The notes below the pieces were generated by a model, which saw nothing but the letters and a program-made list of their open reading frames with translations, did no database searches and was not told the DNA's origin. This document shows, in pieces, positions 1 to 6,694 of a stretch of 7,573 nt of DNA. A program made the translations under genes and the position numbers. Where the stretch lies: positions 1 through 7,573 of the forward strand of contig JASLMQ010000167.1 of the NCBI GenBank assembly GCA_030746455.1. The letters are read 5' to 3'. Each line of letters opens with the position of its first letter. Position 1 is the first letter of the stretch. The stretch is from Candidatus Latescibacterota bacterium (GTDB lineage: Bacteria > Latescibacterota > UBA2968 > GCA-2709665).

Positions 1-1
1 C

Positions 2-748
2 CAGATTCGGACCAACCATGGCGCGCCGGAGGACGACGGGCTGTTCGTGACGGATACGGACACGGGGGAATGCCGCCTGCTCACCTCGCTCGCAAAGATC
101 GTGGAGACTGCGGTGCCAACGTTCGATCCCGACGAGTATGCGGACGGTGACTTCTACGGTTTCCATGTGAAGTACAACCTCCAGGGCGACCGCCTGATGC
201 TGGTCCTGAGATGGAAGCCCCGAGCAGGCGGGAAGATGAAGCACAACGTGATCACGATGCGTTCGGATGGTTCGGACATCCGGGTGGCGATCGGCGAGGA
301 GAACTGGGGGAAGGGCGGACATCATCCCAACTGGTGCCCGGACGGCGAGACGGTGATGATCAACATCAAAGATGACGGGGAGAACCTGCGGTTCGTGAAG
401 GCACGGTTCGACGGAAGCGATTACGGGGTGATGACGGAGGCCGTGAAGGGTTCGGGCCATCCGTCGATGCATCCTGACGGGCGGCACATTCTGACAGACG
501 TGTACCTCCACGAGCCGCTGGCCTATGGCGACGGTACCACCCCGATCCGGTGGATCGACCTGGAGACGGGGCAGGAGCAGGTGGTGATCCGTATCAATAA
601 CGATCCGCCCTACCCCGGTCCGAGGAAGGAGTTGCGGATCGATCCCCATCCGGCCTGGGATCGCGAGTTTAAGCGGATTGCCTTCAACGGGTGCTGGGAG
701 GGGCGTAGGCGGGTCTATGTGGCCGATATGAGTGAGGTGCTTGGATAG
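2..748 (+). CDS. PD40/WD40-like beta-propeller protein, oligogalacturonate-lyase type (5' partial)
   Basis: The frame is open from base 2 to the TAG at 746-748, giving the last 248 residues of a longer protein; the true start lies upstream. Seen: three PD40/TolB-like blade motifs, HPNWCPDGE near fragment residue 108, HPSMHPDGR near 153 and HPAWDREFK near 216, separated by strand-like segments, and a propeller-closing end (RRVYVADMSEVLG). Family knowledge: such repeats occur in TolB-like propellers and in the oligogalacturonate lyase family (PL22), a seven-bladed propeller that cleaves short unsaturated pectin oligomers; in many environmental bacteria similar proteins are only annotated by analogy. 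The conserved His residues before the strands suit metal or uronate binding, but this is inference. A GTG at 47 is not a credible start because homologous-looking sequence (IRTNHGAPEDDGLFV) continues upstream. Its place before uronate-type genes fits a sugar-acid role. Confident about the fold, unsure about activity. Confidence 0.75.
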   Translation, partial: QIRTNHGAPEDDGLFVTDTDTGECRLLTSLAKIVETAVPTFDPDEYADGDFYGFHVKYNLQGDRLMLVLRWKPRAGGKMKHNVITMRSDGSDIRVAIGEENWGKGGHHPNWCPDGETVMINIKDDGENLRFVKARFDGSDYGVMTEAVKGSGHPSMHPDGRHILTDVYLHEPLAYGDGTTPIRWIDLETGQEQVVIRINNDPPYPGPRKELRIDPHPAWDREFKRIAFNGCWEGRRRVYVADMSEVLG

Positions 749-759
749 GCTGGACCACG

Positions 760-784
760 GCTGACGGCGGCTCCCGCCGTCAGC
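760..784. terminator. Perfect 11-bp hairpin after the propeller gene
   Basis: GCTGACGGCGG (760-770) and CCGCCGTCAGC (774-784) are exact reverse complements around a 3-nt loop, starting 11 nt after the TAG of the upstream gene. Position and stability suit a transcription terminator, but only two T residues follow before GGG, so it lacks a U-tract. It may be a U-tract-less terminator or an mRNA 3'-end stabiliser. Confidence 0.5.
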
Positions 785-787
785 TTG

Positions 788-827
788 GGAGTTTCGTGCC
801 CTGTGTGAGTCCAGGCCACGAAACTCC
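788..827. repeat. Second inverted repeat, 11-bp arms
   Basis: GGAGTTTCGTG (788-798) is the exact reverse complement of CACGAAACTCC (817-827), with an 18-nt interior. Two more pairs (CC 799-800 with GG 814-815, one bulged C) can extend the stem. It begins 4 nt after the preceding hairpin. It could be a second part of a bipartite terminator, a regulator-binding palindrome for the downstream SDR gene, or a mobile repeat. Confidence 0.5.
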
Positions 828-878
828 GGGCGATTGGCTGACCACCTGCAATTGACAGGGGACGGACCATACACGCAT

Positions 879-883
879 CGGAG
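879..883 (+). promoter_or_regulatory. Ribosome binding site for the SDR gene
   Basis: CGGAG lies 6 nt before the ATG at 890. It favours this start over the in-frame ATG at 908, which has no purine-rich sequence at the right distance, although 908 would also give a typical SDR N-terminus. Confidence 0.45.
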
Positions 884-889
884 TTCGCA

Positions 890-1669
890 ATGCACGACCC
901 AAACACGATGGATCTGTTTCGGCTTGATGATCGCGTTGCTGTGATTACCGGCGGCTCAAAGGGATTGGGCCTGTCGATGGCCCAAGGGCTTGCCCACGCC
1001 GGTGCGACAACGGTCCTCTGCTCGCGTAATGAAGACGACTGTAAGGCGGCGGCGAGCCTGATCGAGAAGGAGACAGGTCAGAAGAGCGTGGGACACGCGA
1101 CGGATGTCACGGACGAAGCGGATGTGGGGATGCTGTTCGACCGGGTCGTGGAGGAGTTCGGTCGGATCGATGTCCTGGTGAACAGCGCGGGGATCAACCT
1201 GAGGCACCGGGTCGAGGCGTTCCCCGTGGAGGCGTTCAGGGAGGTGGTCGACACCAACCTGACCGGCACGTGGCTCTGCTGCCGCGCCGTGGGACGGGTG
1301 ATGGTGGACCAGGAGCACGGGTCGGTGATCAATGTGGGATCGGCGCTGAGTGCCGTGGGCCTGGTCGAGCGGACGGCCTACTGCTCATCCAAGGCGGGGA
1401 TTCTGGGACTGACGCGGACCCTGGCCCTGGAGTGGGCCCACGCGGGGGTGCGATGCAACGTCCTGTGTCCGGGGCCGTTTCTGACGGAGATCAACCGTCC
1501 GCTTCTGAGCGATCCGGACAAGGTGCAGGCCGTAGTCGGGAACACGGCCCTGAACCGATGGGCGGAGCTGCACGAGATACGCGGTGCCGCGGTCTTCCTG
1601 GCGAGCGACGCTTCGAGCTACGTGACGGGGAGCTCGCTGTTCGTCGATGGCGGGTGGACGGCACAGTAG
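890..1669 (+). CDS. SDR family oxidoreductase (KduD / gluconate 5-dehydrogenase / fructuronate reductase-like)
   Basis: A complete 259-residue protein, the usual length for classical short-chain dehydrogenases. Seen: Rossmann cofactor motif TGGSKGLG at 20-27, NSAG at 98-101, structural Asn123 (DTNLTG), catalytic Ser151, and YxxxK as Tyr164 and Lys168; Ser-Tyr spacing is the standard 13. The C-terminus has the SDR signature FLASDASSYVTG followed by FVDGGW. It should be a soluble NAD(P)-dependent dehydrogenase or reductase; the SR after strand 2 (CSRN, 44-47) suggests but does not prove NADP preference. Family knowledge: sugar-acid SDRs close to this include KduD, gluconate 5-dehydrogenase and the short-chain D-mannonate oxidoreductases of some Gram-positives. 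With a mannonate-dehydratase-like gene downstream, fructuronate reductase is the most economical guess, but substrate cannot be read from the motifs. Family assignment is very secure. Confidence 0.92.
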   Translation: MHDPNTMDLFRLDDRVAVITGGSKGLGLSMAQGLAHAGATTVLCSRNEDDCKAAASLIEKETGQKSVGHATDVTDEADVGMLFDRVVEEFGRIDVLVNSAGINLRHRVEAFPVEAFREVVDTNLTGTWLCCRAVGRVMVDQEHGSVINVGSALSAVGLVERTAYCSSKAGILGLTRTLALEWAHAGVRCNVLCPGPFLTEINRPLLSDPDKVQAVVGNTALNRWAELHEIRGAAVFLASDASSYVTGSSLFVDGGWTAQ

Positions 1670-1670
1670 A

Positions 1671-1703
1671 GACCACAGACGATGGACGACGGACCACAGA
1701 CGA
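1671..1703. repeat. Short GACCACAGAC-type tandem repeat
   Basis: GACCACAGACGA occurs at 1671-1682 and again at 1692-1703, a period of 21 nt, with the related GATGGACGAC between them. The array starts 1 nt after the SDR stop codon and runs into the next ORF, whose first ATG (1682) is formed by the repeat itself. Such GACCACRGAC/GACGAC low-complexity runs look like dispersed intergenic repeats rather than coding sequence. Confidence 0.6.
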
Positions 1704-2797
1704 AACCAACCAAGATTCCTATCCATTTTCTTTGGGCTGTTCTACTGTTGAGAGCGGTGACAATGGTAACTGCTGACGGGCAACAGCAAGAAACTCCCTT
1801 CTATGCCGACAAGATGCGGCTGATGGTTACGATCGATGAGGACGGCGCGGAGCGACCCGTCGTTACGGCGGATGACTGGGCGCGACGGCGGCGACATATC
1901 CTGGCGAGTATGGAGCTGGTGATGGGGCCGCTTCCCGATCGGAAGGAGCTTGCGCCCCTCGACATGAAGGTGCTGGAGAGGGTGGAGCTTGGGTCCGTCG
2001 TCAGGATGAAAGTGACCTTTGTGTCGGAGCCGGGCGACCGGGTGCCCGCATACCTGATTCAGCCGAAGAAGCTATCGGGCAAAGTCGCCGGCGTGCTGTG
2101 CCTGCACCAGACGACAGAGATCGGCAAGGGCGAACCGGCCGGGATCGGTGGCAAGCCGAACCTGCACTATGCCCTGGAATTGGCGGAGCGAGGCTACGTG
2201 GCCCTGGCGCCGGACTACCCTTACTTCGGGGACAACGACAGCGTTCCGTTCGACTACGGGTATGTGAGTACGACGATGAAGGGGATCTGGAACCACATGC
2301 GAGGTGTCGACCTCTTGCAGTCTCTGCCCGAGGTGGTCGGCGCGAACATCGGCTGCATCGGCCACTCGCTCGGGGGCCACAACACGGTGTTCGTGTCCGT
2401 GTTCGATGAACGGATCGGCGCTATGGTCTCAAGCTGTGGATTCAACGCGTTCCCCAAGTACAAGGAGGGCGATCTGAAGGCCTGGGGTCAGGACAAGTAC
2501 ATGCCCAGGGTGGCGGAGGTCTACGGCGCGGATCCGAAGCAGATGCCGTTCGATTTCACCGAGCTGACGGGCGCCCTGGCTCCTCGAGCGTTCTTCGTGA
2601 ACGCGCCGCTCGGCGACTCGAACTTCGAGGTGTCGGGCGTGCGGGACTGCATCGCGGCCGCGATACCTGTTTACGAGCTCGTTGGAGCGCGAGACAACCT
2701 GGTGGCCGTCTACCCCGATGCGGGTCACGACTTCCCACCGGAGATCCGCGAGCAGGCCTATACGTTCCTGAACCGACATCTGGGAATGGGGAAATGA
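1682..2797 (+). CDS. Alpha/beta hydrolase (dienelactone hydrolase / Abhydrolase_7-like), probably exported
   Basis: A 371-residue esterase-type alpha/beta hydrolase. Seen: oxyanion-region segment VLCLHQTT at 138-145, nucleophile elbow GHSLGG at 227-232 (Ser229), probable acid Asp312 (PLGDSNF) and catalytic His349 (DAGHDFP), in the correct order. Residues 11-31 form a hydrophobic stretch (IPIHFLWAVLLL core) ending VTA-DG, which resembles a Sec signal peptide, so a periplasmic or secreted enzyme is likely. The start is uncertain: ATG 1682 sits inside a repeat with no clear Shine-Dalgarno, while ATG 1763 (residue 28) follows AGAGCGG at 1751-1757 but would remove the hydrophobic segment. The leader region about 1705-1800 is visibly less GC-rich than the rest. 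Family knowledge: these proteins are often annotated as acetyl xylan esterases or dienelactone hydrolases in polysaccharide loci; de-esterification of a glycan is plausible but unproven. Confidence 0.85.
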   Translation: MDDGPQTKPTKIPIHFLWAVLLLRAVTMVTADGQQQETPFYADKMRLMVTIDEDGAERPVVTADDWARRRRHILASMELVMGPLPDRKELAPLDMKVLERVELGSVVRMKVTFVSEPGDRVPAYLIQPKKLSGKVAGVLCLHQTTEIGKGEPAGIGGKPNLHYALELAERGYVALAPDYPYFGDNDSVPFDYGYVSTTMKGIWNHMRGVDLLQSLPEVVGANIGCIGHSLGGHNTVFVSVFDERIGAMVSSCGFNAFPKYKEGDLKAWGQDKYMPRVAEVYGADPKQMPFDFTELTGALAPRAFFVNAPLGDSNFEVSGVRDCIAAAIPVYELVGARDNLVAVYPDAGHDFPPEIREQAYTFLNRHLGMGK

Positions 2798-2819
2798 GGA
2801 TGGTGTATCCGTAACCGTC

Positions 2820-2825
2820 AGGAGG
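2820..2825 (+). promoter_or_regulatory. Strong ribosome binding site for the DUF4838 gene
   Basis: AGGAGG ends 7 nt before ATG 2833, a consensus Shine-Dalgarno in the 35-nt gap after the hydrolase stop. It fixes the start and implies that this gene is translated independently and efficiently. Confidence 0.7.
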
Positions 2826-2832
2826 ACACGAG

Positions 2833-4911
2833 ATGGAATGGACCGTGCTGGCGCCGGAGGGCCCTTTCGGTTCAGCCGCAGGGGCGGCCCTCGGGGAACA
2901 GGAAGTAGACTGGACGGCCGCTGAAGGGGAGTCTCACGAGGCGTGCACCCTGGCCTTCGCCGGCGTCGAGGCGGCCGAGTTTCTGTCGAGGGTGGAAGGG
3001 GTCCAGGCGGAGGTGAGCGATCTGGGCAGCGGGTTGCCCGATGCGCCATTCATCGTGGTGGTTGGGCCGTTATCACTGGAAGCAGTGAAGGCCGACCTCG
3101 AGAAGACCTTCGGTCCGATCGACATCCCGGAAGGGGAGCAGTCGTATTCAATCAGGACGTCCGGTGAGGGCGGGAAGCGAGGCTACCTTGTCGTCGGAGC
3201 CGACCGAGCGGGTGGGATGTATGGGACCTACGAGGTCCTTCAGCGGCTCGGGTTTCGATGGCTCGGGCCGGACGAGTACGACACCCACATCCCAGAGCAG
3301 CTGCCTGATCCCCTACCGGAGATCTGCACCAATGAGGGCCCATCCTTCACGACACGGGGATTCCACGGAGGCGAGGATCGCGGCGGCGAGGCCTTCCTGC
3401 TGTGGATGGCCCGAAACAAGCTGAACCTTTGGTTCGCGGCGGAATCGAACAAGCCCTTCTGCCGGAAGCTCTGCTTGAAGTTCATCGCGGGTGGCCACAG
3501 CATCTACGCCAGGTACGTGCCGCCAGAGGAATGCTTCGACGCGCACCCCGAGTGGTACTGCCTGTTCGGCGGCGAACGGAAGGGCGAGATCGAGCGGGGA
3601 TTCGGGTACAACATCTGCTTCTCCAACGCCGAATGCCGGCAGGAGCTGGCAGACAGGATGGTCGAGGACCTGATCTCGGGGGACAACCAGTGGTGCGACA
3701 TTATCCAGGTCTGGCCGCTGGACAACGGGAAGTGGTGTGAATGTGAAGACTGCCAGGAGATGGGCAGCCCCACGGATCAGACTTTCGTGCTCGCGCACGA
3801 CTGCCGGCAGGCGATTCTCAAGGCCCGAAAGAAGGGACGGCTGAACCGCGAGGTCCGCGTGGACGTGCCGGCCTACCACGAGACGTTGCCGATCCCGACG
3901 AGGCCGCTCCCGGAGGGGTTCGATCACGAGGGGACGCTGGTGATCTTCTTCACGATCGAGCGGTGCTACTCGCACTCGCTGGACGACCCCTCGTGCACGG
4001 AGATCAACGCGGGGATGGCGGAGCTGCTGAAGGACTGGACGGACAATCCCGAGTGTGCCTTCAAGGGCGAGCTGCTGATCGGGGAGTACTACAACGTTTC
4101 GAGTTTCGTGTCCCTGGCGATTCCCTTCGCGAAGACGATGGCTATCGACATCCCGTTCTACCATGAGTCGGGGGTCCGACATCTCAACTACATGCACGTG
4201 ACGACCAAGTACTGGGGCACGCTGTCGCTGACCAACACGCAGATGGCCGCACAGCTCTGGGACCATACGGTGGACTGCAAGGCCTACCTGAGGGCCTACC
4301 TCGATCACAGGTATGGCGACCAGGCTCCGGCGATGGGGCGATTCTATGATGTGCTCGAGCAGGCCATGCGCAACTGCAAGCCGCTTAAGCACTACGCCCG
4401 CCTCGATAAGCCAAGGCACTGTCTGTTCCAGATTCTGAGACAGAAGGGGAGTCCTGAGGAGCCACTGGAGATCTTCACCAGCGAGCACCTACGCTACGGT
4501 CCCGAGCATCGCTTGCTGAACGGGGGGCCTTCGCTCCTCGAGACGATCCAGCAGCTGGAGGAGGCGGAGCGGATCATCGACCAGGTGTTCCTGGAGGTTT
4601 CGGACCCGACGATCACCAGACGCCTGGTGGACGACGTGCGGAGGTTCCGCTACACCAAAAACATGGTCCAGTTCATCTACCGCCTGATCCGTGTGCGACT
4701 GCTCGAGAACGAGGGAGATTCCGTCCGGGCGGGACTGGAGGCTAGGGCACTTCGCGACGTGGGCGAGACCTTGAGGCGGGAGGATCTGGTGATGCGGTTC
4801 CAGCAGGGGGATCGTCCGTACAACCGGTATGAGAACGGCCTGACGGCCACGTGGTTCTCCGAAGCCTACCGCGATGTGATGGCGGACTATGGCTTGGAGA
4901 TCCCCGAGTAG
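2833..4911 (+). CDS. DUF4838 protein with GH67 N-terminal-like domain (putative alpha-glucuronidase-like glycosidase)
   Basis: A complete 692-residue protein. Residues about 73-160 resemble the N-terminal domain of GH67 alpha-glucuronidases: IVVVGPLS, then YLVVGADRAGGMYGTYEVL and RLGFRWLGPDE, the motif that precedes many GH20/GH67 barrels. Residues about 170-450 carry DUF4838 hallmarks: MARNKLNLWF (192-201), HPEWYCLFGGER (238-249), ICFSNAEC (261-268), and WPLDNGKWCECEDC (294-307). The remainder is largely helical. Acidic residues in a TIM-barrel-like core could be catalytic, but I cannot assign them. Nineteen cysteines, ten of them between 210 and 307 including CxCxxC (302, 304, 307), suggest a structural metal site. 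No signal peptide is visible, so the protein looks cytoplasmic unless it uses another route. The gene lies directly before a mannonate-dehydratase-like gene (33-nt gap), which supports a role in freeing uronic acid. Family call is strong; enzymatic activity of DUF4838 is inferred only. Confidence 0.85.
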   Translation: MEWTVLAPEGPFGSAAGAALGEQEVDWTAAEGESHEACTLAFAGVEAAEFLSRVEGVQAEVSDLGSGLPDAPFIVVVGPLSLEAVKADLEKTFGPIDIPEGEQSYSIRTSGEGGKRGYLVVGADRAGGMYGTYEVLQRLGFRWLGPDEYDTHIPEQLPDPLPEICTNEGPSFTTRGFHGGEDRGGEAFLLWMARNKLNLWFAAESNKPFCRKLCLKFIAGGHSIYARYVPPEECFDAHPEWYCLFGGERKGEIERGFGYNICFSNAECRQELADRMVEDLISGDNQWCDIIQVWPLDNGKWCECEDCQEMGSPTDQTFVLAHDCRQAILKARKKGRLNREVRVDVPAYHETLPIPTRPLPEGFDHEGTLVIFFTIERCYSHSLDDPSCTEINAGMAELLKDWTDNPECAFKGELLIGEYYNVSSFVSLAIPFAKTMAIDIPFYHESGVRHLNYMHVTTKYWGTLSLTNTQMAAQLWDHTVDCKAYLRAYLDHRYGDQAPAMGRFYDVLEQAMRNCKPLKHYARLDKPRHCLFQILRQKGSPEEPLEIFTSEHLRYGPEHRLLNGGPSLLETIQQLEEAERIIDQVFLEVSDPTITRRLVDDVRRFRYTKNMVQFIYRLIRVRLLENEGDSVRAGLEARALRDVGETLRREDLVMRFQQGDRPYNRYENGLTATWFSEAYRDVMADYGLEIPE

Positions 4912-4930
4912 CGGACCCGATCACGCCGAA

Positions 4931-4936
4931 GAGGAG
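4931..4936 (+). promoter_or_regulatory. Ribosome binding site for the ManD-like gene
   Basis: GAGGAG ends 8 nt before ATG 4945, in the 33-nt gap following the DUF4838 stop codon. It supports ATG 4945 and co-transcription with the upstream gene. Confidence 0.65.
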
Positions 4937-4944
4937 ATGACCCC

Positions 4945-5895
4945 ATGAGGCTGATGGATCACCTGCCCTGGGATGACGTGGAGTCCGAGAGCCTGAACTT
5001 CCTCCGGGCCATCGGCGTGGAGGGGTTGCTGGTGCACATCCCGCCCAAGCTGATCGACGGCGAGGATCGGACCGACGACTTCAGGCGGCTCAAGGCATTT
5101 GTGGAAGACCACGAGCTAGCACTCGAGGTGTTGCATTCCCATTTTGTGCCGCGCGATAAGATCGTGCACGGGTTGCCCGGCCGGGACGAGCAGATCGAGG
5201 TCTGGAAGCACATCCTTCGGGCCATCGGCAAAGCCGGTGTGTCGAGGACGGCCACGACGTTCTATGCGATCAGCCACTTCAGGACCCCTCCGACGGTGGG
5301 CAGGGGTGGCGCACGGTACAGCACGTTCGACTACGAGGTGTTCCTGGAGGAGCGGCGGGAGTTTCCGGACAAGACGATCGGCGAGGATGAGTTGTTCGCC
5401 AATATCGAGTACTTCCTCAAGCAGGTGGTTCCCGTGGCCGAGGAGGCCGGGGTGAGGATCGCGCTGCATCCCGACGATCCCCCGATCCCCGACCCCCTGG
5501 GTGGTGCGGCTCGGATCGTCTGCAGCCTGGACAACTACGAGCGGTTCTTCGGCATGGTGCCCAGCGAGTCCAACGGGATGCTGTTCTGCCAGGGCTGTGT
5601 GGCCGAGATGGGTGAGGACGTGATCCGAGCGATCCGCCGGATCGGGTCGCAGGATAAGATCGTGTTCGTCCATTTCCGAGACATCCGAGGCACGCCCCAC
5701 GAGTTCCAGGAGGTCTTCATCGATGAGGGCGACAACGACATGATGAAGGCGATGGAGGCCTACCGGGACGTGGGATTCGATGGCCCGGCCATGCTGGACC
5801 ACACTCCGGGGATACCGGGCGACGAGAAGGGCAAGCTGGGGCACGCGTACGCGAACGGATACATCCGCGCGATGATCCAGGCGGTCTATCGATAG
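4945..5895 (+). CDS. Mannonate dehydratase-like protein (UxuA/ManD family)
   Basis: A 316-residue TIM-barrel enzyme of the UxuA family, which dehydrates D-mannonate to 2-keto-3-deoxygluconate in cytoplasmic hexuronate degradation. Seen: LFANIEYFLKQVVPVAEEAG (150-169) leading into IALHPDDPP (172-180), FCQGCVAEMGEDV (214-226), VHFRDI (242-247), FQEVFIDEGDNDM (254-266) and LDHTPG (284-289). The expected metal ligands of the family are therefore present as His175, Cys215, His243 and Asp285. Differences: it is shorter than classical UxuA (roughly 360-395 residues), with a reduced middle insertion and C-terminus, and the usual DHGRR-type motif after the metal Asp reads DHTPG. The true substrate may therefore be another sugar acid, so I withhold the symbol uxuA. 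It sits 33 nt after the DUF4838 gene and 11 nt before the RraA-like gene, indicating one operon. Confidence 0.85.
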   Translation: MRLMDHLPWDDVESESLNFLRAIGVEGLLVHIPPKLIDGEDRTDDFRRLKAFVEDHELALEVLHSHFVPRDKIVHGLPGRDEQIEVWKHILRAIGKAGVSRTATTFYAISHFRTPPTVGRGGARYSTFDYEVFLEERREFPDKTIGEDELFANIEYFLKQVVPVAEEAGVRIALHPDDPPIPDPLGGAARIVCSLDNYERFFGMVPSESNGMLFCQGCVAEMGEDVIRAIRRIGSQDKIVFVHFRDIRGTPHEFQEVFIDEGDNDMMKAMEAYRDVGFDGPAMLDHTPGIPGDEKGKLGHAYANGYIRAMIQAVYR

Positions 5896-5900
5896 GGGGA
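5894..5900 (+). promoter_or_regulatory. Ribosome binding site pointing to ATG 5907
   Basis: AGGGGGA overlaps the stop codon of the ManD-like gene and lies 6 nt before ATG 5907. No comparable site precedes the internal GTG 5970 or ATG 5991. This is the main evidence that the RraA-like gene was originally translated from 5907, across the present TAA. Confidence 0.55.
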
Positions 5901-5906
5901 ACGGCC

Positions 5907-5969
5907 ATGGATTACGACGCTGCCTACGAAGAGGCGTAAGAGATCCGGAAGCTGTACAAGCATCTGCGC
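5907..5969 (+). pseudogene. Original N-terminus of the RraA-like gene, broken by in-frame TAA
   Basis: From ATG 5907 the codons read MDYDAAYEEA, then TAA at 5937-5939, then EIRKLYKHLR, running in the same frame into the RraA-like domain at 5970. Both sides form one continuous charged helix, as expected of the N-terminus of longer RraA-like proteins. A single substitution (for example CAA Gln to TAA) explains it; no frameshift is needed. As written, translation from 5907 gives only a 10-residue peptide, and the domain would need re-initiation, readthrough or correction of a sequence error. Confidence 0.65.
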
Positions 5970-6659
5970 GTGGTGGATGTTGTGGACGCGATGGACGGGA
6001 TCGGGTATTTCAACATCGGGCTGATGGACCCCCAGGTGAGGCCACTCTGGTCGGGGATGAAATTCTGGGGCGTGGCCTTTACTGTTCGGTGCGTACCGGC
6101 CAACCAGCCGATGTGGCCGCTGGAAACCACTGAGGAGATCGTTGGGGCTCACGGGATCTGGTTCAAGGAGACGGGACACGTGAGCTACCGGGATCAGATC
6201 CGGCCGGGGAACGTCGTGGTGACCGATACGGGAGGCTCGGGTGAGGTGGGATTCTGGGGCTCGGCGAACAGCCTGGGCGTTATGGCCCGGGGCGCCGTGG
6301 GGATCGTGACGGATGGGTACTGCCGGGACACAGGGGAGGTGGTCCTGCAGAAGACGCCGATCTGCTCTCGCGTCAGGGGACGCACGATCATCCCGGGTCG
6401 GATCCAGGTGGTGGAGGCGGAGACGCCGGTGGGATGCGGTGGCGTTCAGGTCTGTCCGGGGGATATGGTGGGATGCGATGACGACGGCGTAGTGGTGGTT
6501 CCGCTGGCGGTGGCTCAAGAGGTGGCGGTTCACGCCCGGGCGATCCTTCTGGCCGACATGCGGTCTCGTCGGAAGCTTTACGAGGAGCTTGGGATGACAC
6601 CGGATGACACGGTGGACTACGAGGTGGTGGAGGCCTACTATCGCGAGCTGGAGGGCTGA
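5970..6659 (+). CDS. RraA-like protein (HMG/CHA aldolase / demethylmenaquinone methyltransferase-like fold), N-terminus interrupted
   Basis: The open part after the TAA runs from GTG 5970 to TGA 6657-6659 (229 residues; 250 if counted from ATG 5907). It belongs to the RraA-like family, cytoplasmic proteins that include 4-hydroxy-4-methyl-2-oxoglutarate/4-carboxy-4-hydroxy-2-oxoadipate aldolases and the RNase E regulator RraA. Seen, numbered from GTG 5970: VVDVVDAMDG at the start, PGNVVVTD (79-86), GEVGFWGSANSLGVMARG (91-108), GIVTDGYCRD (111-120) with the Arg119-Asp120 pair typical of the aldolase active site, VCPGDMVGCDDDGVVVVP (161-178), and a C-terminal helical extension. The full motif set suggests an aldolase-competent fold rather than a degenerate relic. 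GTG 5970 and ATG 5991 lack a good Shine-Dalgarno, so whether protein is made is unclear. Following a ManD-like gene, cleavage of a 2-keto-3-deoxy sugar acid is a reasonable guess. Family confidence is high, functional status is not. Confidence 0.8.
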   Translation: MVDVVDAMDGIGYFNIGLMDPQVRPLWSGMKFWGVAFTVRCVPANQPMWPLETTEEIVGAHGIWFKETGHVSYRDQIRPGNVVVTDTGGSGEVGFWGSANSLGVMARGAVGIVTDGYCRDTGEVVLQKTPICSRVRGRTIIPGRIQVVEAETPVGCGGVQVCPGDMVGCDDDGVVVVPLAVAQEVAVHARAILLADMRSRRKLYEELGMTPDDTVDYEVVEAYYRELEG

Positions 6660-6694
6660 TCGGACTTCGCGGAAACCGGTCACCACGAAAGGCA

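Noticed and set aside
47..49. GTG 47 as the start of the first gene
   Set aside because: The frame is open to the window edge and the upstream residues read as continuing propeller sequence; there is no ribosome site before it.
852..878. TTGACA at 852-857 as a -35 promoter box for the SDR gene
   Set aside because: The hexamer is perfect, but nothing like TATAAT lies 16-18 nt downstream (GCATCG region), and the ribosome site would overlap the -10 position.
1270..1776. 168-residue plus-strand open frame overlapping the SDR gene end
   Set aside because: Gly/Arg/Asp-rich out-of-frame reading of the SDR gene and the following repeat; no ribosome site or motif.
3313..4488. 391-residue open frame on the minus strand
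   Set aside because: It is fully antisense to the DUF4838 gene, rich in Arg/Leu/Val/His without recognisable motifs, and is what high third-position GC produces opposite a real gene.
5116..5844. 242-residue minus-strand open frame
   Set aside because: Antisense shadow of the ManD-like gene, whose metal motifs are on the plus strand.
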